This document shows positions 10,256 to 19,696 of a stretch of DNA of 64,000 bases, piece after piece. The notes beneath the pieces were generated by a model. The model ran no database searches, was not told the origin of the DNA, and was given only the letters and a program-made list of their open reading frames with translations. This DNA is from Melieria omissa. Its lineage: Eukaryota; Arthropoda; Insecta; Diptera; Ulidiidae. Position 1 is the stretch's first letter; the number at the start of each line of letters is the position of its first letter. The stretch is from assembly GCA_963971225.1 (NCBI GenBank), contig OZ020270.1:74168432-74232431 (forward strand), read 5' to 3'. The translations under genes and the position numbers were made by a program.

Positions 10256-10774
10256 CCCTTTCACTACAGATTTTTACTGGGAAAGTTAAAATTTTAAATT
10301 TTACTTTTCAGGCTTCTATGTGGTTATATTATTAACATTCCATAAGACATTTTTTAATTTTTATACTCGGACCCTGTTTTTAGAGTGTTTTTTAATGAGA
10401 ACAACCACATCGTTGTGGCTGTAATAATTACTTAAACATTAAACTTTTTACGCGTAACGAAAATTTTGATATTTCTTAATTTACTTTAGCCAAAAGTAAA
10501 CAAAAAATTATCTAAATTGAAAGAAAACGTATATTTAAATCTTTTTTTAATTTTTCTGCTTCTTCTTCCTTTACTCTGTCAAGATATATCATTAAAAAAC
10601 ATGTATACTTCTCTCCTTTAAACTTAAATATTCAGCTTATTAATTTCGTTTTTTTTGCTAAAGCTTCAAACTAAGTATTCTAAGGACCAACAAAAAATGT
10701 AATTTTGATATCACAGAGGGTTCAGACGCCCACAAAGTAACATGTTGCCATATGGCAACAAAATAGCGAAAGGG
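10256..10774. mobile_element. piggyBac-type MITE, 519 bp
   Basis: TTAA on both sides (10252-10255, 10775-10778) and ends reading inward CCCTTTCACTA and CCCTTTCGCTA. AT-rich interior without coding capacity. Two internal palindromes are visible (CCACATCGTTGTGG near 10408 and GCCATATGGC near 10748). Confidence 0.78.
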
Positions 10775-10778
10775 TTAA

Positions 10779-11605
10779 CAGTTTGTGGCAGTTCCCTTGC
10801 CGCTCGTCGCCGTGTACTTTCGCCGGAACTATAAGATGGCTCTACAATTTATATGCAGAGGTGCATTTTTTACTTATTCGAGAGAATCTTCGCATGTACA
10901 AAGTCTGAACCAAAATATTGCCTTAGATGAAAAAAAAAATACTAAATTGCAACATCGACACAAAACATCGACACAAAACATCGAACCAAAACATCGATGT
11001 TGAACAAACATCGGGTTGCAAACATCGATGTTCAAAACACTCGATGTTGATGCTAAACATCGATGTTTATAAAACATCGATGTCGATGTCGCAGCTCTAA
11101 TTCGGTTGTATGGACGTAAGACACCTTATTGTTTAATTGTCTTTGCCTAAAATGTATCAATATGTATCACCTTTCTTTTTTTAAGTATCAAAAAAACACT
11201 TCCTAAATTTATTTAATAGTTCTTAAAAACTGAAAAGTACACGTATCGAAAACTTATTCAGTTTTACTTGGTACTAGTACTTATAATAATTACAAAAATG
11301 TCTTACATGTAGCAGTCTTAGTGTAGCAGTTCAACTCGGTATTAGTATAATAGCTCGGTGTGAATACCCCTATTAATTTGAATGTGAATACCCCTTATAT
11401 AAGGGGTGTACCTGAAATATTTTAGAAATGTTATGCATCCAGCATACGAAAATGTCAAAATGTCTGGTATTTTCGAGTTTTGCAGTTTCTTGCTAAATTA
11501 GTCAATTGCATCTTGGATCTGCTTTAATCAACATGTCTAGCCCACAAGAACGCTGCCGCAAATTAACACTGGACATTTACTTGACTGATAAGACGAAGTC
11601 TAGAC
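10779..11605. other. Intergenic sequence with no recognised gene
   Basis: Apart from the CATCGATG satellite (10951-11091) and a short palindrome ACCCCTT-ATAT-AAGGGGT near 11389-11408, nothing is recognisable. Short open frames here have no motif. Confidence 0.5.
10951..11091. repeat. Short satellite based on ACATCGATGT
   Basis: About ten degenerate tandem units first read ACATCGACACAAA and then become the self-complementary ACATCGATGT, ending TCGATGTCGATGTCG. Because the core is palindromic, copies occur in both orientations. Confidence 0.7.
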
Positions 11606-11776
11606 TAAGGGCAGTTTTCTCAACTTACCTTTTACTTTAAAGTTCACTTTAGCGGGCCGATAAAGGCATTTTCGTTTTCTCCAGCGCTTGTTAAGCTATC
11701 GGCACGATAAAACTTACCGGTCAGATTGAGTGCCTGTTAAACTTGAAAGTGAACTTTAAGTGAAAATGGTGCCAAG
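11606..11776. mobile_element. MITE of the TTTAAAGTGAACTTTAAG family (copy 1)
   Basis: Shares its whole length with 29614-29771 (motifs AGTTCACTTTAGCGGGCCGATAAA, split here in two: AGTTCACTTTAGCGGG and CCGATAAA; AACTTACCGGTCAGATTGAG). The ends are loosely complementary. The TACA immediately to its right is the target duplication of the errantivirus. Confidence 0.65.
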
Positions 11777-11782
11777 TACAAC

Positions 11783-12008
11783 AACAAGTCTCATTGCCTT
11801 TAGCTTAACTATAATTATGTTGATTCAGCTTTCCACCTGGTGCGCATGTAAACGATACGCTGCAGCGCAATGGGAGTAGCGAGAAGCGCTGTGGAGTAAT
11901 AGGAGCAGCGAGAAGCGCTGTGAAGTAAAAGGAACAGCGAGAAGCGCTGAAATGTTGCGTTGCGGTTGAGCTGCGCGATAAGGGCGTGCTAAGCCGCGTG
12001 ACTTAACT
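11783..12008 (-). repeat. 3' LTR of the errantivirus, outer ~100 bp missing
   Basis: Matches 29273-29469 closely, including the triple CAGCGAGAAGCGCTG repeat and the terminal GTGACTTAACT. It carries an extra ~31 bp (CTTTAGCTTAACTATAATTA onward, near 11799) not in the 5' LTR. The outer part that should read AGTTAC at the left edge is absent. Confidence 0.8.
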
Positions 12009-12023
12009 TCCCGCCCCCCTCTT
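12009..12023 (-). promoter_or_regulatory. Polypurine tract of the errantivirus
   Basis: The minus strand reads AAGAGGGGGGCGGGA directly before the LTR start AGTTAAGTCACG, the expected position for plus-strand DNA priming. Confidence 0.85.
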
Positions 12024-12087
12024 AAATGTGAGTGTCCTCACTCATGATATTTTCAACTCGAGCTCTAACCGTCTCTTTGAGCGATGC

Positions 12088-12187
12088 CTAGAAGTCGCTG
12101 TTGCTGGCTTGAACTTTGATGTTTCTTGGTCTGATTTTGATAAAAATCAAGGCTGCAATTGTGCAGAGAAGGATGCCAAGAGCGCCA
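12088..12187 (-). pseudogene. Envelope C-terminus with membrane anchor
   Basis: The minus strand gives GALGILLCTIAALIFIKI, a membrane span, followed by a short polar tail (RPRNIKVQASNSDF) and a stop. This is the anchor end of the envelope whose middle lies at 17504-18207, on the other side of LINE A. Confidence 0.8.
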
Positions 12188-12312
12188 TAGAATAGAATAG
12201 AATAGAATAGAATAGAATAGAATAGAATAGAATAGAATAGAATAGAATAGAATAGGTTAGAATAGAATAGAATAGAATAGAATAGAATAGAATAGAATAG
12301 AATAGAATAGAT
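12187..12312 (-). repeat. Pentanucleotide tract (ATAGA)n at the 3' end of LINE A
   Basis: About 25 copies of a 5-bp unit with a single variant near 12256 (GGTTAG). It lies exactly between the LINE's short 3' UTR and resumed envelope coding, so it is the LINE tail. Open frames across it (SILFY repeats) are artefacts. Confidence 0.85.
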
Positions 12313-12375
12313 ACGGGAGTCGAGCACCAACTGCCCGAGACACTGCGTCCAAAGAGAACTATTGTGCCGTATCCC

Positions 12376-13140
12376 TTATTCATTATTGGGGAAGTTCATC
12401 TCCCCAATACTGTCAAGGAACTCCTTGATCTTTCCCAGATTAGTTCCAGACAGCTCATTCGTCTGAATTAGTTCCCTTCCCAGTATACGCTTCCTTGCGT
12501 GTAGGAGGGCGGGACACTCGGTTATTATGTGCACGGACCTAAGCACCGTATTGGAACATTTCTGGTTGGCCCGATTTTTGAATTCCTGTTTGACACAATC
12601 CCTAAAATGAGCTCTGCTGACACCTATGATCGACTCAGGTCCATAGGGTCGTTTTGCCGCCCCTTCCTTTGCCAATCTGTCCGCCTCCTCATTTCCATCG
12701 TGCCCACAGTGCGCAGGAACCCAGTGTACTATCACCCGGTTATCCTGTGAAATGTCTTGGAGAACATTTGCTGTCTCCCAGACCAGTTTGGAAACAAACG
12801 TCGTTGAGCCCAGAGCTTTTATTGCAACCTGGCTGTCGGACATTATGATTATCCTCTTTCTCCTGACATTGAGAGTCAGTATCTTTCTGGCACACTCATT
12901 TATGGCAAAAACCTCAGCCTGGAAGACCGTGGCCGTGTCACCCAGACTGACTGCTAATTGGAAGCTAGTATTAAATATTCCAGCTCCCGTTCCGCCTTCC
13001 GTCTTTGAGCCATCGGTGAACCAGACAATGTCATCGCTCGTGAGACTGATTCTATTAACAGCCCAGTCTTCCCTGTGCGGTATGTACGTAACGTAGTTTT
13101 CCCTGAAGAGGTATCTCGGTGGCATCAGATCCAGAGGCAT
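12376..13140 (-). pseudogene. RNase H domain of LINE A ORF2
   Basis: 254 residues. RNase H signature: WFTDGSKTEGGTGAG with the first Asp, FQAEVFAINEC with the Glu, IIMSDSQVAIKAL with the next Asp, and WVPAHCGHDGNEEADRLA. The C-terminal zinc-knuckle region is shortened (it jumps to ITECPALLHARKR). The frame is continuous with RT apart from a TAG stop at about 13177. Confidence 0.88.
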
Positions 13141-13176
13141 CCAGAAGCCTCCGTCTCGCCTCCTATCCTTCAGCAG

Positions 13177-14838
13177 CTATAGGTGGCCGATTGCATCCCT
13201 ATGTATGGACCCATTATGCATTAGTCTGTGTGCGATAATGGTTGCAGCCATTTGCACATTTAGTTCCAGCGGAAGTATCCCTAGTATAACATTAAGGGCT
13301 GCCGTTGGTGTAGTACTGAGACATCCTGTTATACAGGTATTAGCTAGTCTTTGAAGTTTTCCCAGCTTAGTCATAGTTGTTATTTCCGTGGTTTTCGCCC
13401 CGTAGGTGATAGTCGGCAGAACTATTAGGGAGTATAAACTCTGAAGCCACTTCGGTCTCAGTCCCCAATTTTTGCCACAGATTCTTTTGCAACTCCAGAG
13501 AGCATTACCTGCCCTCTTGATGATGCGATCAACTTGAGGTTTCCAGTTCAATTTGCTGTCCAGGATTACCCCTAGATACTTAACTTCCTTCGAGAAGTTC
13601 AGTTCCTTTCCAAAGATCATAATCTGTCTTAGGTCAATCTTCCTTTTGAGTGTAAAAGGGACTATGATTGTCTTGTCCGGATTCACAGACAGTTTCTTTC
13701 TGATGCACCAGTGCTCGACTATCCTTAATGCGCTCTGAAGCAAGTCTGAGACGGTATGTCCATCTCTGCCTCTGACCACAATGACTAAATCGTCTGCATA
13801 TGCGATGACTTCATGTCCCTGCTCTTCCAGAGAGCGGATTAATCCGTCAACGACTACAGACCACAGCAGTGGGGATAGTACTCCTCCTTGAGGACATCCT
13901 CGCGCTGTGCTTGCTGACAGCTCTGCCTCCCCTAAGTTAGACTGAATCACCCTGCTCTCCAGCATTGATGATATCCATCTTATAAGGGTGGCAGTCGTCT
14001 GTAGTCCTTCTAGCGCCATTTCTATCGCTTCGAAGGTTGTGTAGTTGAAAGCCCCTTCTATGTCCAGGAAACCTACTTGACAGATTTCCTTTTCCGCCAG
14101 GGACTTCTCAATCTTGCTTACCAGGACCGATAGGGCCGTCTCCGTGGATTTGCCTTTCTGGTAGGCATGTTGGTTCGTGCTCAGGGGATGCTGAGTGAGT
14201 ATTTCCTTCCTCAGATACCGGTCAACGACCTTTTCTAAGCCTTTAAACACAAAAGACATCAGGCTTATTTGCCTGAAAGATTTTGGGTCCTTCTTATCAG
14301 CTCTTCCAGGTTTCGGAAGATAGACCACGTTAACTATTCTCCAGGCTTCTGGAATGTACCCAAAAGCTAAACTACATACGTAGATTTTGGTTAAAATGGG
14401 CGTTAGTATCGCCATTCCCTTCTGTAAGAGCGCCGGGAAAATGCCATCTTTTCCCGGCGCCTTGTAGGGAGAGAATGATTCCAGCGCCCATTTTACTACT
14501 GGTGCATTACATGCAGCTTTGGCAGTTTTCCAGTCTTCCCTACCTGGACGATGCACCTGTCCAGTACTGCCTGTCAGAGGATCACTTATGTATACTGACC
14601 CCGGGAAGTGGGTATTGGTGAGTAGGACAAGTGTTTCCTTTTCACATTTTGTGGATGTCCCATCTCCATCCACTAGTGTTCCTATCGGACAGGATTTTTC
14701 CATCGAGAGAACCTTATGAAGCCTGTAGCTGGAGGACAGATCTGATACGTCCTCACAGAACCGCTTAAAGGATTCTCTCTTGGCCTTCCTGATTTCTTGG
14801 TTGTATTTGGTGAGAGTCTGGGAGTAGGTCTGCCAGTC
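13177..14838 (-). pseudogene. Reverse transcriptase of LINE A ORF2
   Basis: Open from the solo LTR at 14838 to a stop at 13177. LINE RT blocks in order: the linker after the endonuclease (IRKAKRESFKRFCEDV), YKAPGKDGIFPALL, SFRQISLMSFVFKGLEKVV, QHAYQKGKSTETAL, FLDIEGAFNYTTF, RGCPQGGVLSPLLW, YADDLVIVV with the catalytic pair, and the thumb VKYLGVILDSKLNW. There is no internal stop. Confidence 0.9.
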
Positions 14839-15203
14839 TGTTTAGAGCGCTAAACACTGCCAATAATATGTCAATATTATTGTATTGTGTTGTCCATTTA
14901 CATGTGTATACGTAGGGATGGCAACCCTGGCCATCCCGAAGGGAGCTTGCGCGGCCGGCAGGCCCTCGAAGTAAGAACTCCGGCGAATAAACATCAACCG
15001 ACCGCGACCCACACCAAAAAATTTATATATCTACCAACATATATATATATAAACCAACAAACACCCTAACATTTAAACTGTGTACATGTATAAACAATTG
15101 GCATTCCACCAAGTTAATAAAACATTAAACAAAAACCGACAACATAACATTTACTTCTTTTTGTTTGAATCCGTTTGCGCGATCGCTCCTCTGAACTTCA
15201 ACA
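14839..15203. mobile_element. Solo LTR, 365 bp, inside LINE A ORF2
   Basis: Begins TGTTTAGAGCGC and ends CTTCAACA (TGTT...AACA), flanked by the 5-bp direct repeat CAGTC (14834-14838, 15204-15208). Removing it with one repeat restores continuous ORF2 coding, with a length that agrees with LINE B. A 5-bp duplication fits Bel-Pao or Copia better than most Gypsy elements. No internal region of this family is seen in the window. Confidence 0.85.
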
Positions 15204-15208
15204 CAGTC

Positions 15209-16153
15209 ATTACTGCGCTTGGCTCTATTGAAAAGTTTCTTTACTTCCTTTCTTAGTTTGTTAATATGACTACTCCACCACGGTGTCTGTTTCCTACAAG
15301 TTTTGGTCTTGAGGGGACAGTTTTCTTCATAGGCATTCAGAACGGAATCTCGAAGAATTTTAGAGGCCCTTTCCAGTCTGCCTATGGTATCTATCCTATT
15401 CTCGATTTGAGTTGTGATGTCCTGTCCTAACTGAAGGCAATAACTGTCCCAGTCGGTCTGTCGTTTTGGTCTGAATGTAACCACGGTTGGCATCTGATAC
15501 CCTAGTGTGAATCGTATCTGCCTATGATCTGAGCACGACGGCTCGTCACACACCCGCCAATTACTGACAAGGTCTTTTGTCATCGAGGTTGTCAAGGTCA
15601 TATCCAAGACTTCCTCTCTGACCCTAGTTACAAATGTGGGGCTGTTCCCAATATTGCAAATACTTAAGTCTAAGGAGAGTATATAGTTGAACAGTGACTC
15701 TCCTCTGGGATTAATGTCCGTGCTCCCCCACATGGTGTGATGGGCGTTCGCATCACAGCCCATTACGAGCTCCATGTGGTTGCCCCTAGCATAGGCAATA
15801 AGTTGTTCTGCTATTCGGGGTGGACAGTGGTCGTCGTCTCCAGGGAAGTATGTGGGGGCAATAATGATTTTCCTGGAGTTCCAGGTAATCTTACCCGCGC
15901 ATAGATCCGGCGTAACGAAATCTGTTAACGGGAAGAAAGATATGTTATTAAACACGATGCAGGTCCTGGCTCTGGGTGTTGTTGATTGGCAACATAATAC
16001 CTTACCTGCCTGAGGTAGCCCTCTGACTTGACCGTTGGTGCTGGTCCATGGTTCCTGCACCAGGGCTATACTAAGACCCAAGGTATTGATGGTCCTAGTT
16101 AGGACAGCCGCGGCTGCCGACGCTCTATGGAGATTGACTTGTACAATCTCCAT
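15209..16153 (-). pseudogene. AP-like endonuclease of LINE A ORF2
   Basis: Starts at a true ATG with MEIVQVNLHRASAAAAVL, then VQEPWTS, the GCDANAHHTMWGS metal-binding block, VLDMTL, and the SDHRQIRFTL end block, all typical of an apurinic-like endonuclease that nicks the target. Coding ends at the solo LTR; any frame running on to 15125 is LTR sequence. ORF1 ends only 3 bp away. Confidence 0.9.
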
Positions 16154-16155
16154 AG

Positions 16156-16923
16156 TTACGCCTTTGGTCCCTTAGTGTGGGAACCCGCACGCTTACCCCC
16201 TCTACCCCTCGTCTGCACCCGTTCACTACTGCCCGGAGTATTTGCAGACTTATCCAACAGGCTCAGTCGTCTGGACGGATTTGCCACTCCAGTCAACCTA
16301 GTCTGTTGGACGGGTTTAGCTGAGGTAGGCTTTGCGGGCCCCATCAATGCCTGTCCTGGCGTCCTGTCACTGGTCCATTCAGCTGTTTTGTCAGACCGAA
16401 TGACGGTTTGCGTCCGTCCGCCAAACGGCGGTCGGTCCCCGCTCACCCTCGCCAGTGCTTGTGTGCTTGTGGATGGTCTTTCCTCATCCACTCTAGCGTT
16501 TGACATCTTCTTGTCCGCGCCGCCACTCCTGGTCATCGATGACTTGGTCCCCTGGTCACCTTTAACCCTGAACTGAACCCTTCCCAACTCAAAGAAGGGA
16601 AGGTCCTTCAGCGCAGAGAGTTGCGTAACTGAGGGATCATCGATGGCCAGTGTCAGCGTCGTTCCCTGCGCCACGACAGATCTGTTCAGTACCTTCCAGT
16701 TGCCTGTTGGTAGTGAACGGTTCTGCGTACGCAGCATCCGAAGAATATCATCGGCTGGGAGAGAGCAGCCTGTGAAGAACGCAGTGGCTACGCTGGGCTT
16801 GGGAATCTCACTTCCGTCCACCAGTTTCACCTTCTTCTCCGCCAGCTGGGGTTTTGACATTATCCCCCTCAGCCAATTCCTCGATGCCTCGTCGGCGCAG
16901 TTCACAATTATCCACCCTGGCAT
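16156..16923 (-). pseudogene. LINE A ORF1, C-terminal part
   Basis: Contains a DUF4780-like domain (WIIVNCADEASRNWL at the start, LPTGNWKVLNR in the middle), found in ORF1 proteins of this LINE group and presumed to bind the element RNA. A Ser/Thr/Arg-rich tail follows. It is shifted one frame from the N-terminal part at about 16910-16923. Confidence 0.8.
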
Positions 16924-17477
16924 CCTTGGAACCGAATTTGAGGGCCATCAACGGGCAGCTTACGCAGCTCCTCTTTGATAGTCCCCTCTATCGCCTTCTG
17001 CTTCTCGAAGTTTAGGTGGATAGCCGGGAATTCGTCCGGCAGAATCCCTACCTTGATTGCTGCAGCAGCCTCAGCAAAGGACGGACTGAACTTCGTCCTC
17101 TTCGGTGCGGGTTGCGCCGCATCGATTCTGCTGCAGCCATCAGCTTCGACCATCTTCGCCGTCTCAGCCAGGACAGCTTTGAGAGCCTCCTCGTAGGGCC
17201 TTCCTGCCGCCATCAGCTTCCTTAGCCCCTTCTTCTGAGAAGTCGTTAACCGCTTTCTCTTCAGAGAGATGGCCTCGGTAGCTTCTACCAGCGCAGGCAG
17301 GCCCCGCAATGGTGCCCCTTCAACTGCCAAAGTTGACGTGGTGGTCGAACTACCTTGTGAACCCTCACTGTTCACCCTACTCCAACCGCTAGGCAAAGTT
17401 TCAGCAGATTGCTGACCAATGCCGTCAGGCTTTCCGACGTCCATACCATCCGAGGCTTGTGTAAGAGAGCTCATCAT
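16908..17477 (-). pseudogene. LINE A ORF1, N-terminal part
   Basis: 189 residues from ATG: a low-complexity Ser/Gly/Thr start, a basic stretch (LKRKRLTTSQKKGLRKLM) and a second basic patch (PAPKRTKFSPSFAEAAAAIK). No zinc knuckle. Together with the next part it makes a typical ~440-residue ORF1 with one frameshift. Confidence 0.78.
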
Positions 17478-17503
17478 CTGGTTGTTGCGGCCATACTACA
17501 ACC

Positions 17504-18207
17504 ACTTGCTGCTTTCAAGGGTAACTTGAAATTCTTTAATTTTTTCGTTATTACGCAGGTGAAGTTTATGTAAGTATGGTCGAGATATTTTCTCTTGAAA
17601 TCCCGTCTCTTCTTGAGCCGTAACCTTTGGAGCTTTTATTTCCAGCATCTCCGTTATGCGGTCTGCCGTGAAGGTTTGCCCGTTAATAGATATGCTGTTC
17701 TCAAAATCGATCAAAACTCTGCCGTTAGCCTTTATTGTTTGATTGTTATAAATTATTTCAAAAAAATCGTTGCGCACTACGATCAGACCGTTTCTAACGA
17801 TTTCAATTGACGGCAGGTGGAAAGCTGACGTGGTAGGACAAGAAGCTGAGTGAGTGTTTAATAGTTGTGACAGGCATGTGTCACTTTTATCAATATTACA
17901 AAATTTATACATTAAAGCCTCCTTACAGTTAACTATTGGGAAGTATTAATTCTTACAAAGTGCCGTGACATTATTCTTAAGATCTATGATTTTGCCATCT
18001 CTGTTTACGGGACTAATTTAGAAAATTTTGCAAACATCTGTAACGAGCGGTAATTTTATCAGATAATCTACTGCAGCTTCTTGTATGTAAACTTTTACAT
18101 CCGATATTAACAAAAGATCGTTCATTAGCTTCATTAGCTCCATCTCTTCCGCGTTCAACATTAGGGAATTCACAATGTTTTTTTTTTGCCAACATTAGTG
18201 CATAGGC
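17504..18207 (-). pseudogene. Envelope middle part of the errantivirus
   Basis: Lies between the two LINEs. Coding runs from NNNAYALMLAKK (just inside 18207) through LMLNAEEMELMKLMNDLLL to a Cys-containing region (17912 to 17504: CNIDKSDTCLSQLLN, LPSIEIVRNGLIVV, LIDFENSISINGQTF). Frame changes occur at an A10 run near 18180 and around 17940-18020. The right edge is the 13-bp target duplication of LINE B. Confidence 0.8.
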
Positions 18208-18310
18208 GTTGTTATTTAAAGGTAGGTAGGTAGGTGTGGCTGTCCCAGGAGGAGCACACTTAGGCCAGGCGGCCCATTGTGATACCACATGAGATCGAGC
18301 ATCATTTCGC

Positions 18311-19696
18311 TCACTCGTTAAACCAATTAGAGCTATTAACGAAGCTTAGTAGACGGCGTATGGTCTTATCAGCTAGATCATCTAGACTACCGAAGAAGAA
18401 GTTGCCTAAGTGGGTCTGCCTTCTTCTGGACAAAGCAGGACAGTAACATAGGAAGTGAGGAATATTTTCTTCCTCCTCCTCGTCCATACAGCTGCGACAG
18501 AAGTCGTTCGAAAACAGCCCCATCCTTTTTGCGTGGGTGCCGATTAGGCAATGACCCGTAAGGACGCCGATCATGGTTCTGATCTGGGCTCTGTTTAGTG
18601 AGAGGAGTTCTTTAGAACGCCGAGGATTTAAGGTTGGCCAAAGTTGGCGCGCAAGGAGGCTTGTGTTGCCTTCAACCCATCTTAAATTCGTATCGTGTGT
18701 AGAGCTCGCTTGGGTACGAAGCTTACATGTTAGAAGAGGGACACCGAGCGTGGTCAGCTCTTGGCTTAACTGCTCAGTGGTGCCCTGTCTCGCGAGCTCG
18801 TCCGCTCTACAGTTCCCTGGAATATCCCTATGACCTGGAACCCAGCATAGGCGAATATGAAGCTGCTTGGAAGTCTCGTTTAGAGATTTGCTGCAGCTGA
18901 GAACAGTCTTTGATGTTATTTTGACCGCATCCAGAGCTCTAAGAGCTGATTGGCTATCTGATAATATAAGGATATCAGTAACCGATATCCTGTTTACCCT
19001 GAGCCAATCGGAGGCTGCACAGATTGCTGTGACCTCGGCCTGGAAGACACTACAGTAATCTGGCAGCCGGAGCTTCAAGTTAAGGTTTAATCCTTCTGAG
19101 TAGATACCACAGCCCACCTGACCAAGCAGTTTCGAACCATCCGTATAAATATGGATATCACCGCTGGCAGGGAGCGCACCCAGCTCCCATTCGGCTCTAG
19201 ATGGGATTACAACCTGATAGTTCTTATCAAAGAATAGGCTGGGTGTCATGTAGTCAACTTCCTGAGAAATGCCTTTGAAATAATTGAGAATAGAAGAGTG
19301 CCCGTAACGTCCAGTTCTCCATTGCGCGGAAGCGCGCATCCTGGTGGCAGCATTGGCGGCCAATTGCTTCCCCAGGATATCCAATGGGATTCGGTTAAGC
19401 ACAACGTCCAAAGCATTAGTGGGCGTAGTTCGCAGGGCCCCACTTATACATAACTCTGCGGACCTTTGAATTTTGGCAAGTATTTGGGAGTGAGACCTTT
19501 TGGCCAATGAAGGCCACCAGACTACTATCCCATATAACAACAAAGGCCGAACAACGGCGGTATACAGCCAGTGTACGATATGAGGTCTTATGCCCCATAC
19601 ATTGCCTATCATCTTTTTACAAGTATAAAGGGCAATACTGGCTTTCTTAGCTCTCTCCAGGACGTTGGGTTTCCAGTTAAGTTTCCTGTCTAACAC
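18311..19696 (-). pseudogene. RT thumb and RNase H of LINE B ORF2
   Basis: 461 residues continuing the RT thumb (VLDRKLNWKPN), then RNase H (IHIYTDGSKLLGQVGCGIYS, FQAEVTAICAASDWL, ILILSDSQSALRAL, LCWVPGHRDIPGNCRADELA). A C-terminal Cys/His cluster follows (CRSCMDEEEEENIPHFLCYC). Out of frame with the upstream part by one base near 19695. Confidence 0.9.

Larger units (their letters stand above)
12187..17503 (-). mobile_element. LINE A: RNase H-bearing non-LTR retrotransposon (LOA/I group)
   Basis: Minus-strand element with ORF1 (17477 to 16156), ORF2 (16153 to 12376: endonuclease, RT, RNase H) and a (TATTC)n tail at its 3' end, inserted in the errantivirus envelope. The RNase H after RT and the ORF1 type argue for the LOA/I group rather than R1 or Jockey; that is a family-level inference. 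Lesions are a frameshift in ORF1, a solo LTR in ORF2, a stop between RT and RNase H and a deletion after RNase H. The 5' edge is placed to about 10 bp; no clear target duplication was found. Confidence 0.8.

Noticed and set aside
12088..12383. Open frames with SILFYS repeats
   Set aside because: They are translations of the ATAGA pentanucleotide tail of LINE A; only the part left of 12187 is real envelope coding.
14844..15161. Insertion in LINE A with TGTTT duplication
   Set aside because: First reading of the boundary. The CAGTC-bounded TGTT...AACA interval (14839-15203) restores ORF2 better and matches the length of LINE B.
18013..18288. 91-residue minus-strand frame
   Set aside because: Crosses the LINE B boundary and reads the envelope in the wrong frame for most of its length.
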